Shown here: piece after piece, positions 1 to 8,948 of the stretch
Layout: every line of letters begins with the position of its first letter
How positions within the stretch are numbered: the stretch's first letter is position 1
Assembly (NCBI GenBank): GCA_964480735.1
Contig: CAYZQS010000001.1
Coordinates: forward strand, 1 to 64,000
DNA from: UBA5972 sp964480735
Lineage (GTDB): Bacteria; Pseudomonadota; Alphaproteobacteria; Rhodobacterales; Rhodobacteraceae
Direction of reading: 5' to 3'
DNA length: 64,000 nucleotides
Program-made: the position numbers and the translations under genes
Notes under the pieces: generated by a model
The model's database searches: none
What the model saw: the letters and a program-made list of their open reading frames with translations, nothing else
What the model was told of the DNA's origin: nothing

Positions 1-281
1 TGGTGATGATTGCCTTTCTGGGCGGGCCCAAGGTGGAGCTGAATTTTGCACAAATCATGGTGCGGCGGCTGCATGTCACCGGATCAACCCTGCGGCCGCA
101 GTCTGATCTGGCCAAAGCACGGATCACAGCGGAGCTGCGCGAAAAGGTTTGGCCGCTGCTTGACAGCGGCACGGTTGCGCCGGTGATGGACAGCATTTTG
201 GATCTGGCAGACGCCGCAGACGCGCACCGGCGAATTGAAAGTGCCGGGCATATCGGCAAGATTGTGCTGACTGTCAGATAG
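1..281 (+). CDS. NAD(P)H:quinone oxidoreductase-like protein, C-terminal part
   Basis: Only the last 93 or so residues are present; the gene begins left of the window. The reading frame is open from base 3 to a TAG stop at 279-281. The visible part (MIAFLGGPKVELNFAQIM near the start, then AHRRIESAGHIGKIVL at the end) is the typical C-terminus of zinc-independent medium-chain dehydrogenase/reductases of the quinone oxidoreductase (PIG3-like) group, which reduce quinones or enones with NAD(P)H. The cofactor-binding Rossmann region lies outside the window, so the substrate cannot be judged. The gene converges on the UDP-glucose dehydrogenase gene. Confidence 0.7.
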   Translation, partial: VMIAFLGGPKVELNFAQIMVRRLHVTGSTLRPQSDLAKARITAELREKVWPLLDSGTVAPVMDSILDLADAADAHRRIESAGHIGKIVLTVR

Positions 282-306
282 AGCGGTCGATGCGGTGACG
301 ACGTGA

Positions 307-350
307 AAATTCCTTGCAAGGAATTTGCAAATTTTCTTCGAAGAATATTT
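307..350. terminator. Pair of palindromes between convergent genes, probable bidirectional terminator
   Basis: Bases 307-326 form a perfect 20-bp palindrome (AAATTCCTTGCAAGGAATTT). Bases 329-350 form a second one centred on TTCTTCGAAGAA with one internal mismatch. Both are A/T-rich at their ends, so a T-run follows a stem on either strand. They lie between the stop of the left-edge oxidoreductase and the stop of the minus-strand ugd gene, as expected for a shared terminator. Confidence 0.5.
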
Positions 351-383
351 TCCGGGCGCCAGCCGGGGCCGTCGCAAGTGGTT

Positions 384-1855
384 TCAGGCGACGTGAGACT
401 GCTTGCCAATCGGGTAGTAGGTAAACCCGGCTTTGCGCATTTCGGCCGCGCTGTAGATGTTTCGCAGATCAACCACCACCGGCGTTTTCATTGCCGCCTT
501 GAGCCGCGCCAGATCAAGCCCGCGAAAGGCGTTCCATTCGGTCAGCACCACCAGAACGTCCGCGTTTTTGGCGGCGTTGTATGCATCATGTTCCCATGTC
601 ACTTCGGGCAGCAGCGCCCCGCCTTCAATCTTACCCTTTGGATCACAGACGGCCACTTTTGCCCCGGCGTCCTGCAGGCGGGGCACGATCACCAGCGAGG
701 GCGCATCGCGCATGTCGTCGGTGTTGGGCTTGAACGTGACGCCAAGCACGGCGATTTTCCTGCCCTGAACGGATCCGCCACAGGCGGCAATCACCTTGTC
801 GGCCATTGCGATCTTTCGGTCCTCGTTTGATTTTATCACCGTTTCCACGATGGTCTGCACCGCATCCGCGTCCCGCCCGGTTTGGGCCAGTGCTGCGGTG
901 TCCTTTGGAAAGCACGACCCACCATAACCGGGGCCCGCGTGCAAAAAATGCCTGCCGATACGCGCGTCAATGCCAATGCCTTTGGCCACCTGTTGCACGT
1001 CCCCGCCAAGGGCTTCGCACAGGTTGGCGATCTCGTTGATAAAGGTGATCTTGGTGGCCAGAAAAGCGTTGGCCGCATATTTGATGATCTCGGCGGTTTC
1101 CAGATCGGTGGCAAGGATCGGCGTTTCGCGGATGTTCAGGGGGCGATAAATGCGGCGCAGCACGTCCTCGGCAACCGCGTCCTCAACCCCGATCACCACG
1201 CGGTTGGGGCGCATGAAATCCTCTATNNNNNNNNNNNNNNNNNNNNNNNNNNNNNNNNNNNNNNNNNNNNNNNNNNNNNNNNNNNNNNNNNNNNNNNNNN
1301 NNNNNNNNNNNNNNNNNNNNNNNNNNCAACCGCGTCCTCAACCCCGATCACCACGCGGTTGGGGCGCATGAAATCCTCTATCGCCGAGCCTTCGCGCAGA
1401 AACTCTGGGTTGGAGGCGATGTGAAACGCGACGCCTTTGCGGCGCTTTTTGATTATCCCGGCCACTTTACGGTTGGTGCCAACCGGAACCGTGGATTTGG
1501 TGACCACCACCAGCCCGGGCTGCATGGCATCGGCGATTTCTTCCGCTGTTTGGTAAACATAGGTCAGATCCGCGTGCCCGTCACCGCGCCGCGTGGGTGT
1601 GCCAACGGCGATGAAAGCCGCGCCGGCGCCTTCAAGGGCGGCTGCCAGATCTTCGGTAAAAGAAAGCCGCCCGGCCTGAACGTTCATGGCCATCAGACTG
1701 TCCAGCCCCGGCTCGTATATCGGCACCTCGCCGCGGTTTAACCGGGCCAGCTTGCCCGCGTCTTTTTCCACGCAAATGACATCATGCCCGAAATCCGAAA
1801 AACAGACGCCAGAGACCAATCCCACATAGCCCGCGCCGACGATTACAATTTTCAT
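384..1855 (-). CDS. ugd: UDP-glucose 6-dehydrogenase, split by a spurious N run
   Basis: Oxidises UDP-glucose to UDP-glucuronate with two NAD+, feeding polysaccharide or glycolipid synthesis. The start MKIVIVGAGYVGLVSG carries the GxGxxG NAD motif. STVPVGT and SNPEFLREGSA follow, then after the gap the catalytic GPGYGGSCFPKDTAAL segment with its Cys, and GVTFKPNTDDMRDAP near the end. The N run at 1227-1326 is flanked on both sides by the same 55 bases. Removing 155 bases (one copy plus the Ns) joins IEDFMRPNRVVIGVEDAV to AEDVLRRIY in one frame and gives a normal protein of about 439 residues. The gene stands alone, without other exopolysaccharide genes nearby. The ATG at 1855 has only a weak ribosome-binding site. 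Confidence 0.93.
1227..1326. other. Scaffold gap of 100 N, no real sequence missing
   Basis: The 55 bases at 1172-1226 are repeated exactly at 1327-1381. Identical 55-bp contig ends on both sides of a default 100-N spacer are what a k=55 de Bruijn assembly leaves when two overlapping contigs are scaffolded without being merged. Collapsing the duplicate restores ugd. Confidence 0.9.
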
Positions 1856-2021
1856 AAGGTTTGCCTGTAATTTTATTCGTGCTTTTGAATGGCTTGTTAT
1901 ACCTTTTCCGGCTGTCCGTCACCATCGCCGGCACGGATTGGTGCCGATTGAACAATAAACGCGGCAATCCCCGGTTTTGGATGTCAGAACACAGCGCGGA
2001 ATTGCTCATTTTTTCCCGGAT

Positions 2022-2660
2022 TCAGCGCACCGGCGGAAAAGTTATGTTTTGTTGACAGTCGCGCAAAACATCACGGCCGCAGGTCCGGAATTCTAGCGTT
2101 TTCGTCAGGCAAATGCGGACCTCCTGAAAATGCGCACGTTTGCAGGTGACCGTGATCATATTTGGCCGCAACGCCGGGTTGGCCTCTAAAAATGCTGACT
2201 CCACCACTTTGGCCGGAAAATTCAACGGTTTCAGCAGCCGTCTGAACACCGGCGGCCGGTTGATCTTGGCGTAGGCTTTGCTGGACAGGCCGTAGTATTC
2301 TGCAGCGGAAAGACCCGAGCAGCGCCCGTGTTTGTCCCATTGGTGCCACGCCAGACCGCTGCTGCCCATGATTCTGGCCATCGCCGCGGTCATACCGCGA
2401 CTGGGTGCGGTTTTTTTGGTTGGGCAGAACGACGGCCAGCCTTTTTCAAACTGCGGCCACAATCCGTGCAGGGTAAATCCAAAATCATATTTTGGTTCGC
2501 ATTGGGCGGCCTTGTCGGCGTCACCCACAATCGCGCACCAACTGGGGGACCAGCTGAGCGCCAGCACATAATAATCAAAGTCGCCGGTCTGTTTTGAACC
2601 GGCAGCGGCATAGCTTATGCTGAGCAGAGCCAGCAAAATACATGCTGTCAAACGCAGCAT
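2022..2660 (-). CDS. Secreted ribonuclease T2 family protein
   Basis: A 212-residue protein with a signal peptide (about residues 1-20, ending SYAAA) and both conserved active-site segments of RNase T2. CAS I is FTLHGLWP with catalytic His65. CAS II is WHQWDKHGRC with His106 and His111. These periplasmic or extracellular enzymes cut single-stranded RNA through 2',3'-cyclic phosphates. The usual CAS II sequence is HEWxKHG; here the acidic residue is Gln107, which could lower activity. Six or more cysteines suggest disulfides in the periplasm. The gene sits alone between ugd and trcR, with its start divergent from trcR about 120 bp away. Confidence 0.88.
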   Translation of the reverse strand: MLRLTACILLALLSISYAAAGSKQTGDFDYYVLALSWSPSWCAIVGDADKAAQCEPKYDFGFTLHGLWPQFEKGWPSFCPTKKTAPSRGMTAAMARIMGSSGLAWHQWDKHGRCSGLSAAEYYGLSSKAYAKINRPPVFRRLLKPLNFPAKVVESAFLEANPALRPNMITVTCKRAHFQEVRICLTKTLEFRTCGRDVLRDCQQNITFPPVR

Positions 2661-2781
2661 GATTACCCCCTTTTAACTTTCGCAGCCACGTTCTATATAC
2701 ACCGTGAATTCCCCACCGAAAACGGAAAATATTAGCCGGTTTCACCGAACGGGGAAGATGTGCTTACCGGAGGATTATTCC

Positions 2782-3522
2782 ATGGCCCTGCCCCTGATGG
2801 CAAAAGCGACCGCTGTATGGCTGGTTGACAACACCACATTATCGTTCAAACAGATCGCTGATTTTTGTGGTCTGCACGAGCTGGAAGTGAACGGCATTGC
2901 CGACGATGAGGTGGCCATCGGCATCAAAGGCTTTGATCCGATTGCCAATAATCAGCTGGACGCTGAGGAAATCAAAAAGGCAGAGGCGGACGTTGCCCAT
3001 AAGTTGAAGCTGAAGTTTTATGCGGCGGCAGAGGGAGAACTGAAGCGCAAAGGCCCGCGTTACACGCCGCTGTCAAAGCGTCAGGACCGGCCCAGCGCCA
3101 TTGCCTGGCTGGTCAAATTTCATCCCGAATTGACGGACCCGCAGATTTCCAAGTTGGTGGGCACCACCAAACCAACGATCACCGCGATTCGCGAGCGGTC
3201 CCATTGGAATATCAACAACATCCAACCGGTTGATCCGGTGGCTCTTGGCATGTGCAAACAGGTTGAACTGGACGCGGCCGTTGCCAAAGCAGCAGCCAAA
3301 AAGGCCAAAGACGAAGACGCGGTGATGACGGATGAGGAACGCATGAAGCTGGTGTCTGTTGAACAGTCGTTGCAGGCTGATGCAGAGCCGAAAATTCCGG
3401 CAAGCATATCAGGACTTGAGAATTTCAGCCTGACGCCGGATGACGAAGAAAAATCAGCAGAGCCGGTTGATGCGGACAGCCTGTTTAATCTTCCAAGGGC
3501 AGATGAAGCCGAGGATAAATAG
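2782..3522 (+). CDS. trcR: DUF1013 / TrcR cell-cycle transcriptional regulator
   Basis: An alphaproteobacterial DUF1013 protein, annotated in the order as cell-cycle transcriptional regulator TrcR. The start is placed at ATG 2782 because GGAGG at 2769-2773 lies 8 bases upstream and the conserved sequence begins there (MALPLMAKATAVWLVDNT). The upstream in-frame ATG at 2704 adds non-conserved residues and overlaps the promoter. Two helix-turn-helix-like stretches can be seen: LSFKQIADFCGLHELEV near residue 25 and LTDPQISKLVGTTKPTITAI near residue 120. The last 80 or so residues are acidic and low in complexity. Its stop is only two bases before the convergent TadG-like gene ends. Family assignment is firm; direct target genes are unknown. 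Confidence 0.82.
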   Translation: MALPLMAKATAVWLVDNTTLSFKQIADFCGLHELEVNGIADDEVAIGIKGFDPIANNQLDAEEIKKAEADVAHKLKLKFYAAAEGELKRKGPRYTPLSKRQDRPSAIAWLVKFHPELTDPQISKLVGTTKPTITAIRERSHWNINNIQPVDPVALGMCKQVELDAAVAKAAAKKAKDEDAVMTDEERMKLVSVEQSLQADAEPKIPASISGLENFSLTPDDEEKSAEPVDADSLFNLPRADEAEDK

Positions 3523-3524
3523 GT

Positions 3525-4418
3525 TTATTGAACGATCCGGTAAGCCCGTTGCGGGTTTGCGGCATCGATTTTTTCCGCGTCCCTAAAGGCCACCGATTGG
3601 GAACGAATACGCCAGCTTTTGACGCCCAGCAACCGCAGAAAGACCACCGGCACGATCCGCGAATTCTTGCGTTCCCGCAGCGCTGTTACCCTGATCGCGT
3701 TGGGATGTTCCACCGCGGCCGCAAAGACACCATCTTGCCAGACGCCGATTTCGATCTGGCGTGAAATCACGATCTTACTGTCTTTGGTCGCCGGTGTCTG
3801 AAACTGTGAATCGTAAAAAGAGGTTGTGACGGCCTCTGCATTTGGCAGGTAGAACAAGGCGGCGTAGGCGGCGGTATCGGTTCCGGATTTCAGGGATGTT
3901 TCGATCCGTTCGGCGTTGGATTTGTCCCAAACCAGACCGGCAAACACAAAAACCAACGCCAGCATCGACATTGAAAAAATTGTCGCGGCACCGCTTTCAT
4001 TTTCACGAAAAGCGCTTGTTTGTCTGATCATCCGTGCCGCCAGTTCTTTATTGCTTGGCAGGTTTTTGGAACTGACCAGCCGCAGATGACCGCCTTGCGC
4101 TTGCGGTTTGCCCGTTGTGGTTCGGACGCTTTGCAAATCGTCAACCGGTGGGCTGTCGATTGTCGGGTTTTTATGCGCGGGCGATTTTTCGGAAGACACG
4201 GAAATCCCGGGGATCTGACCACGAACGGCAAAGACGCCCAAGAGGCAAAAAAACCCGATCAGCAGCGGGGACAGTTGCGAATATCCCAGTTTTGGGCCCA
4301 ACTGGCCCAGGGTTGCGCCAACGGCCAATATCACCAGACCAACAGAACAGACGTTCCGCCACGAGAAAAATTTTCCAGAATTCTGCGCTTTTGGTTTGCG
4401 CTGTCTCACGGCGGTCAC
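3525..4418 (-). CDS. TadG-like pilus-assembly family protein with an extra N-terminal membrane region
   Basis: Residues from about 130 (MIRQTSAFRENESGAATIFSM) look like the N-terminus of TadG-type proteins: a short basic start, a Glu-Ser-Gly-Ala motif, a single membrane segment (MLALVFVFAGLVW) and then a predicted extracytoplasmic region. The open frame extends upstream by 129 residues to a GTG at 4418. That part holds two further hydrophobic segments (near 25-40 and 48-65) and a polar linker. The ATG at 4031 is therefore a good alternative start, giving 168 residues. The usual C-terminal von Willebrand domain of long TadG proteins is absent, and no tad pilus operon is nearby. Function in this organism is not known. 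Confidence 0.6.
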   Translation of the reverse strand: MTAVRQRKPKAQNSGKFFSWRNVCSVGLVILAVGATLGQLGPKLGYSQLSPLLIGFFCLLGVFAVRGQIPGISVSSEKSPAHKNPTIDSPPVDDLQSVRTTTGKPQAQGGHLRLVSSKNLPSNKELAARMIRQTSAFRENESGAATIFSMSMLALVFVFAGLVWDKSNAERIETSLKSGTDTAAYAALFYLPNAEAVTTSFYDSQFQTPATKDSKIVISRQIEIGVWQDGVFAAAVEHPNAIRVTALRERKNSRIVPVVFLRLLGVKSWRIRSQSVAFRDAEKIDAANPQRAYRIVQ

Positions 4419-4892
4419 TCAGACCCATCAAATTGATGGCGTTCCTGCGTTTGGCCGCCCCCTGGCGCTTGGTTGACCCGTCCCAGTTGGGTGAACTGTG
4501 GGCAATTTATCTAAATCTTGGCGTCAAACCAAGGAAAATTGGCGTGAATGCGGCATTTTTGCGTTTGTGTCGGGGAGGCTTCGCATATTTTTTGGGTCAC
4601 GACGGCTTGGTGTTATTGTTTCTGAATTGTCTGAAATCGGCTGGCCGGGCCAAGGGCCGCGCGATGAAGATCAGGTTCCGCGCATCTTTTGGTTTCAACT
4701 GTTTCCGAAACGGCAGCCAATCGGCGGCCTGTCGCCGGTTATTCCGGGCTGAAATCTGCGGCATTTGCGGAAACTTCACCACGGCTGCCGCGTTACATTA
4801 TTAACACATTCAACGCCGCAAAAACGACAGAATTGAACGCTGAAAACAGCCAGAATCAGGTCAGGCACCGAATCTTACGTGGGCTTTCCGGT
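4419..4892. other. 474-bp stretch without a recognisable gene
   Basis: Open frames here on both strands have no recognisable family and are shadows or chance. The right part (about 4790-4850) is A/T-rich (ttacattattaacacattcaa) and may hold promoter elements for the minus-strand TadG-like gene. I see no strong hairpin or RNA gene. Confidence 0.4.
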
Positions 4893-5702
4893 CTAGTGAA
4901 CCGGCACGCCGACAGGATCGATCAGGGTTCTGCCCCCGTCTGCGGTTACGATCTGGCCGGTCATAAACTCTGACGCTTCCGAGGCCAGAAACTGCGCGAT
5001 TTCGGCGATTTCGTCAGCTTCTGCAATACGGGCCAGCGGTGTTTTTGCGATCACTTTCTTGCGCAGTTTATCCTGGTCTTTCAGGGCTGCTTTCAATGTC
5101 CCGCTCATCACGCTGCCAATGGCAATGGCGTTGACCCGGATGTGGTGTTTGGCCAGTGCAATCGCCAGGGATTTTGTCAGCTGATCCAGCGCGGCGGAAC
5201 AGACGGAATAGGCCAGCAGGTCCTCATGCGAGCGGCGCGCGGCGATCGAGGTCAGATTGATGATGGCGCCGGCGTTTTCGTGCCCCTGCCCGTCATTTTC
5301 CGCCTGTTGAATCATCCGCTTAGCAATCAACTGGCTGAGGCGCAGATTGGCGGTTACATTTTGCTGCAACAGCGTTTCAAAGGCATCGTCACCTTCATTC
5401 AGGGGCTCTGACACCAGCATCTGGCGGCTGGCATTCACCAAAATATCGACGCGGTCAAATTCATCAATCGTGGCGCTCAGCAGATTGGCCAGCGTCAGCT
5501 TTTTGCGCAGATCACCGGCAAAATAGCGGGCGCTGTTGTTCTCTGTCGAAATTGCATCCACTTCACGTATCAACTGGGCCTCGTCCATATCGGCAAACAT
5601 GACATTGGCCCCGGCATCGACAAAGTGCCGCGCGATTGCCAGTCCGATACCGTTGGCCGCACCGGTAATGATTGCGGTTTTGCCTGAAATTGAAAAAGAC
5701 AT
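4893..5702 (-). CDS. Short-chain dehydrogenase/reductase family protein lacking the catalytic lysine
   Basis: A 269-residue SDR-fold protein: nucleotide-binding TGAANGIG at residues 14-21, LVNAS at 88-92 in place of the usual NAG motif, Ser152 in LTSIAAR, Tyr165 in AYSVCSAALDQLTKS, and a typical C-terminus (GQIVTADGG). The classical active site is Tyr-x-x-x-Lys. Here Tyr165 is followed by Ser169 where Lys belongs. The bases at 5185-5205 read cleanly, so a simple frameshift is not the cause. The protein may be a weak or altered oxidoreductase or a non-catalytic relative. It is divergent from nothing and runs in the same direction as the RsmC-like gene 39 bp upstream, so the two may be co-transcribed. 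Confidence 0.78.
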   Translation of the reverse strand: MSFSISGKTAIITGAANGIGLAIARHFVDAGANVMFADMDEAQLIREVDAISTENNSARYFAGDLRKKLTLANLLSATIDEFDRVDILVNASRQMLVSEPLNEGDDAFETLLQQNVTANLRLSQLIAKRMIQQAENDGQGHENAGAIINLTSIAARRSHEDLLAYSVCSAALDQLTKSLAIALAKHHIRVNAIAIGSVMSGTLKAALKDQDKLRKKVIAKTPLARIAEADEIAEIAQFLASEASEFMTGQIVTADGGRTLIDPVGVPVH

Positions 5703-5741
5703 TCTGCCCCCTGGATGTCGTTTTGTTGAGCTTACGAAAAA

Positions 5742-6749
5742 TTATCGGCGCTTGCGATGATGAAGCGGCCGACTGGCGCAAATCACTTTGAAATGCGTGG
5801 TTTCTTTAACGGTTTTGCTGTGGGCAAAATTTTGCCGCAGCGGGTTTTCATAGGGCAGATGTCGGTTGGCAACCAACCACAGCGCACCGTTTGGCCGCAA
5901 CATTTCAGCCGCTTTTGTGATGAACTCTGTGCCCAGCGACGGTTCCGCCGCCCGGCCCTGATGAAAGGGCGGGTTGCAGATCACGCTGTCAAAATCCGCG
6001 TCCACAGGCATGTTTGTCACGTCCTGCCAGTGAAACGCCGCACGGGTGTCGCTGATGTTAAGCCGGGCGCAGTTCAGGGCTGTTTCTTCTGCTTCAAATA
6101 AATCAATCGTGCTGACATTTGGATGGGTCAATGCCTGATGCGCAAGCCACCCCCAGCCCGCGCCCAAATCGGCCACCCGGCCTTTTACGCCGCTCAGGCT
6201 GTCGGCCAGCAAAGCGGAGCCCACATCAATTTTGTCAGGCGAAAACATGCCGGGTGCCGTGAAAAATCCGTGCGGTTTTTGGCTTGGGGTCAATGCCGCA
6301 GCCCAGTCCGTCACGCTGGCGGGCAGACTTTCCGGCCGGGCCATCCAGAATATTTTACCGTGCGCCTTTGACCTTACGTCAACAATATCAAGCACATCGC
6401 GGCAGCGTTTTAAAATACTGTCGATACCGTCGGTTTTCACCCCGTCAACCAGAACCAGCCCGCCAACGTCAGTGACCGTCAGGGCGCGGGCCACGTGGCC
6501 AAGGGATTCTGATTTTGATTTTGTCAGATGGACCAGTGACATGGCGCAGTTTGCCGGCGGTTGGCCTGAAACCGTCATTCCCCGGCTTTGAAGACCGTCC
6601 GCTTCGGGTTTGAAACTTTGGACAGCGTGCAGGCGTGTTTGGGGCAAAAATCCATAGTCCACACTGGCGCTGGCGCGAAAAATGGTGATCAGGCCGGTAT
6701 TTGGTGGCGTGATGCGGGCGGATTCAAATGGCAGCGACAGGCGCGTCAT
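5742..6749 (-). CDS. RsmC-like class I SAM-dependent methyltransferase
   Basis: A 335-residue protein with the two-domain layout of RsmC/RlmG rRNA guanine-N2 methyltransferases. It has a degenerate N-terminal methyltransferase-like domain (about 1-165) and a C-terminal catalytic domain with SAM motif I VADLGAGWGWLA (near 190-202), an acidic motif II (LFEAEE) and the substrate-site NPPFHQG (near 260). NPPF is typical of enzymes that methylate exocyclic amino groups of bases. It most likely modifies 16S or 23S rRNA, but the exact base cannot be read from the sequence. It lies directly downstream of clpS on the same strand. Confidence 0.82.
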   Translation of the reverse strand: MTRLSLPFESARITPPNTGLITIFRASASVDYGFLPQTRLHAVQSFKPEADGLQSRGMTVSGQPPANCAMSLVHLTKSKSESLGHVARALTVTDVGGLVLVDGVKTDGIDSILKRCRDVLDIVDVRSKAHGKIFWMARPESLPASVTDWAAALTPSQKPHGFFTAPGMFSPDKIDVGSALLADSLSGVKGRVADLGAGWGWLAHQALTHPNVSTIDLFEAEETALNCARLNISDTRAAFHWQDVTNMPVDADFDSVICNPPFHQGRAAEPSLGTEFITKAAEMLRPNGALWLVANRHLPYENPLRQNFAHSKTVKETTHFKVICASRPLHHRKRR

Positions 6750-6754
6750 CGGTC

Positions 6755-6773
6755 AAAACAGGGCAGCGGCCCT
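6755..6773 (-). terminator. Short hairpin plus T run after clpS
   Basis: On the minus strand AGGGC-CGCT-GCCCT forms a 5-bp stem (6760-6773) overlapping the clpS stop codon, followed by GTTTTG. It is a weak candidate for an intrinsic terminator between clpS and the methyltransferase gene. Confidence 0.35.
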
Positions 6774-7119
6774 ATTCTTTCTCCATAGTGCACTGCAGCG
6801 GGTGTTGGTTGCGACGGGCAAGATCCATCACCTGTGCCACTTTGGTTTCCGCAATCTCGAACGCGAAAACACCGACAACGGCCAGGCCTTTCATGTGCAC
6901 GGTCATCATGATTTCATGCGCGGCTTCAAAGGGAATGCCGAAATATCGTTCCAGCACGTGCACCACAAATTCCATAGGTGTGAAATCGTCATTGATCAGC
7001 AACACCTTGTACAGCGGTGGTCTTTGAGTTTTCACACGGGTCTTGGTGGCGGTGCCGGTATCGCCGTCGCCACCGCCAAGGGTGATGTTCTGGAAGGTGA
7101 TTGCTTGGGTCAACAGCAT
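6772..7119 (-). CDS. clpS: ATP-dependent Clp protease adaptor ClpS
   Basis: A 115-residue protein. The core PLYKVLLINDDFTPMEFVVHVL and the downstream HMKGLAVVGVFAFEIAETKVAQV segment are diagnostic of ClpS. ClpS binds the N-domain of ClpA and delivers N-end-rule substrates; the Asn-Asp-Asp-Phe-Thr loop lines the pocket for the N-terminal residue. The first 30 or so residues are a Gly/Thr-rich flexible extension, as usual. clpA is not adjacent. The start at 7119 is the first ATG in frame; a shorter form could begin later in the unconserved tail. Confidence 0.93.
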   Translation of the reverse strand: MLLTQAITFQNITLGGGDGDTGTATKTRVKTQRPPLYKVLLINDDFTPMEFVVHVLERYFGIPFEAAHEIMMTVHMKGLAVVGVFAFEIAETKVAQVMDLARRNQHPLQCTMEKE

Positions 7120-7467
7120 ACCCTCGCCCTGTGCATGATCAAAGATGGTTGGCCAAGTATAACGCGGCCGTTTCGGAATGTGAATTGGTGTCTGACCGCA
7201 GTAATGTCCAGTAATTTGGTAAATGTGATGTTAATTTGTCGCGGTGCTTTGGGGCGTCAGCTGGTCCGCCCAACGGCCAATATTCCATATGTTGTAAATA
7301 TTGGAACGATGGCATCAAAATATAGCGGAGTGGTCGCCGCCGCCGATTCATTCCGGATCGCCAAAATAACTATTTTCTCAACAGGATTAACGTGTTACGA
7401 TTTTCTAAACAAAAACCGGAGGCTGCATAAAGCGGTCCCACAGGCAGGATAATCGTCGGAGAAACCG
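7120..7467. other. 348-bp intergenic region between divergent clpS and the carboxypeptidase gene
   Basis: No convincing gene. It must hold two divergent promoters. The stretch 7360-7420 is A/T-rich (aataactattttctcaacaggattaa) just upstream of the carboxypeptidase, whose ribosome-binding site GGAG ends 5 bases before the ATG at 7468. A 70-codon minus-strand frame at 7139-7351 has no family resemblance and is not called. Confidence 0.4.
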
Positions 7468-8790
7468 ATGTTCAGGCAGGCATATCGCGCGGGTTTCCTT
7501 GCGTTTGTTATCTTTTTTACCGGTGCTGTGGCTATGGCCGCACCCTATGCGGCGTTGGTCATGGACGCACGCACCGGCAAAGTTTTGCATTCACGAAATG
7601 CGGACACGCGGTTGCATCCGGCGTCGCTGACCAAAATGATGACGCTTTACGTGACCTTCGAGGCCCTGCGGCTGGGCGAGATCACCCTGGACACCAGGGT
7701 GAAAATCTCTAAGAAAGCGGCGGCCGAGCCACCGTCAAAACTGGGATTGAAAGCCGGGCAACGCATCGCGCTGCGGCACCTGATCCGCGCCGCATCTGTT
7801 AAATCCGCAAACGACGCCGCCACCGCGCTGGCCGAGGCGATTTCAGGGTCCGAGGCGGCATTTGCGCGGCGTATGAACCGCACGGCCAAAGCGCTGGGGA
7901 TGACCCGCTCGACCTTCAAAAACGCGCATGGGCTGACAGAGGCGGGGCATCTGTCCACCGCGCGGGACATGACGATCCTGGGGCGGCATCTGTTTTATGA
8001 TTATCCACAGTTTTACAATCTGTTTTCACGCAAATCAACATCGGCGGCCGGCAAGCAGGTGCGAAACACAAACCGCAAGTTTCTGGCAGCATATGAAGGG
8101 GCTGACGGAATCAAAACCGGCTATACCAATGCTGCGGGGTTTAACCTTGTGGCATCGGCACGGCGCGGCAACGAGCGGATCATTGCAACGGTTTTTGGCG
8201 GCCGTTCCACCGCCACCCGAAACAACCGGGTTGCTGAATTGCTGGATTTGGGGTTCAAATTGGCCCCCACAAGGGTGGCGGTCAGAAAGCCGGTTATTCC
8301 CACCTACGGGGTGAAACGGAAAGCCGCGCTTAAGACGGCGGTATTGAAAAGTCCCCGCCCCAAGCCGCGCGTTATACGGGATATGGTTGCGGTTGCGGAT
8401 ATGATGGCGGAAATTGGTAAAGCGGTGGCGCAGGCAAACGCCGAGGCGGAAGAAACCGCAAGCAGGGCTGAAATTGCCGCAACGACTGACGAGCAACCGG
8501 AACAGAGGTCCGACGGCCTGCAGGTTGTCACCCGCGTTTCGACGTCCGGCGGCCAGTTGTGGGGGGTTTATCTTGGCGCCTACGCCACCCGGCAAATGGC
8601 GGAGAAAGAGCTGCTGAAAACCGCGCTGCAAGACCTAAGCTCGTTGGATGGGGCGCTGCGAAAAGTGGTGCAACGCAACGGAAAATTTCAGGCAAATTTT
8701 GTTGGAATGGCAGAAATACATGCCCGCCGGGCCTGCCAGCGGCTGGTTGCGCGAAATACCGCCTGCGTTATTTTGGATCCAGAGAGTTGA
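7468..8790 (+). CDS. D-alanyl-D-alanine carboxypeptidase (S11/PBP5 type) with SPOR domain
   Basis: A 440-residue periplasmic enzyme that trims the terminal D-Ala of peptidoglycan stem peptides. The signal peptide ends near residue 24 (VAMAA). The three penicillin-binding motifs are complete: S53-L-T-K56, S113-A-N115 and K216-T-G218. After the catalytic domain (about 25-270) comes a basic, Ala-rich linker and a C-terminal SPOR-like domain (about 365-436, QLWGVYLGAYATRQMAEKEL), which in this family binds denuded glycan at the division site. The membrane-anchoring amphipathic helix of classical PBP5 is replaced by this module. The ATG at 7468 has GGAG upstream. Confidence 0.9.
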   Translation: MFRQAYRAGFLAFVIFFTGAVAMAAPYAALVMDARTGKVLHSRNADTRLHPASLTKMMTLYVTFEALRLGEITLDTRVKISKKAAAEPPSKLGLKAGQRIALRHLIRAASVKSANDAATALAEAISGSEAAFARRMNRTAKALGMTRSTFKNAHGLTEAGHLSTARDMTILGRHLFYDYPQFYNLFSRKSTSAAGKQVRNTNRKFLAAYEGADGIKTGYTNAAGFNLVASARRGNERIIATVFGGRSTATRNNRVAELLDLGFKLAPTRVAVRKPVIPTYGVKRKAALKTAVLKSPRPKPRVIRDMVAVADMMAEIGKAVAQANAEAEETASRAEIAATTDEQPEQRSDGLQVVTRVSTSGGQLWGVYLGAYATRQMAEKELLKTALQDLSSLDGALRKVVQRNGKFQANFVGMAEIHARRACQRLVARNTACVILDPES

Positions 8791-8948
8791 TCAGCACCTG
8801 ATCGGATTACCGGATGCCCATGTATTGTTGGTGCAGGGGCCACCACGGCCTATCCCCGATAAATCAGGTGAATCGAATAGTTAAGATTATATCTATTTCG
8901 GGTTTGATACGGTTTGACTTCTAAAAGGCCGCGTTCCAATCTTAACGA

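Noticed and set aside
4115..4804. 229-codon plus-strand frame
   Set aside because: It partly shadows the TadG-like gene and partly lies in non-coding DNA, with no ribosome-binding site or family pattern.
7139..7351. 70-codon minus-strand frame between clpS and the carboxypeptidase gene
   Set aside because: No ribosome-binding site, no family resemblance, and it occupies the divergent promoter region.
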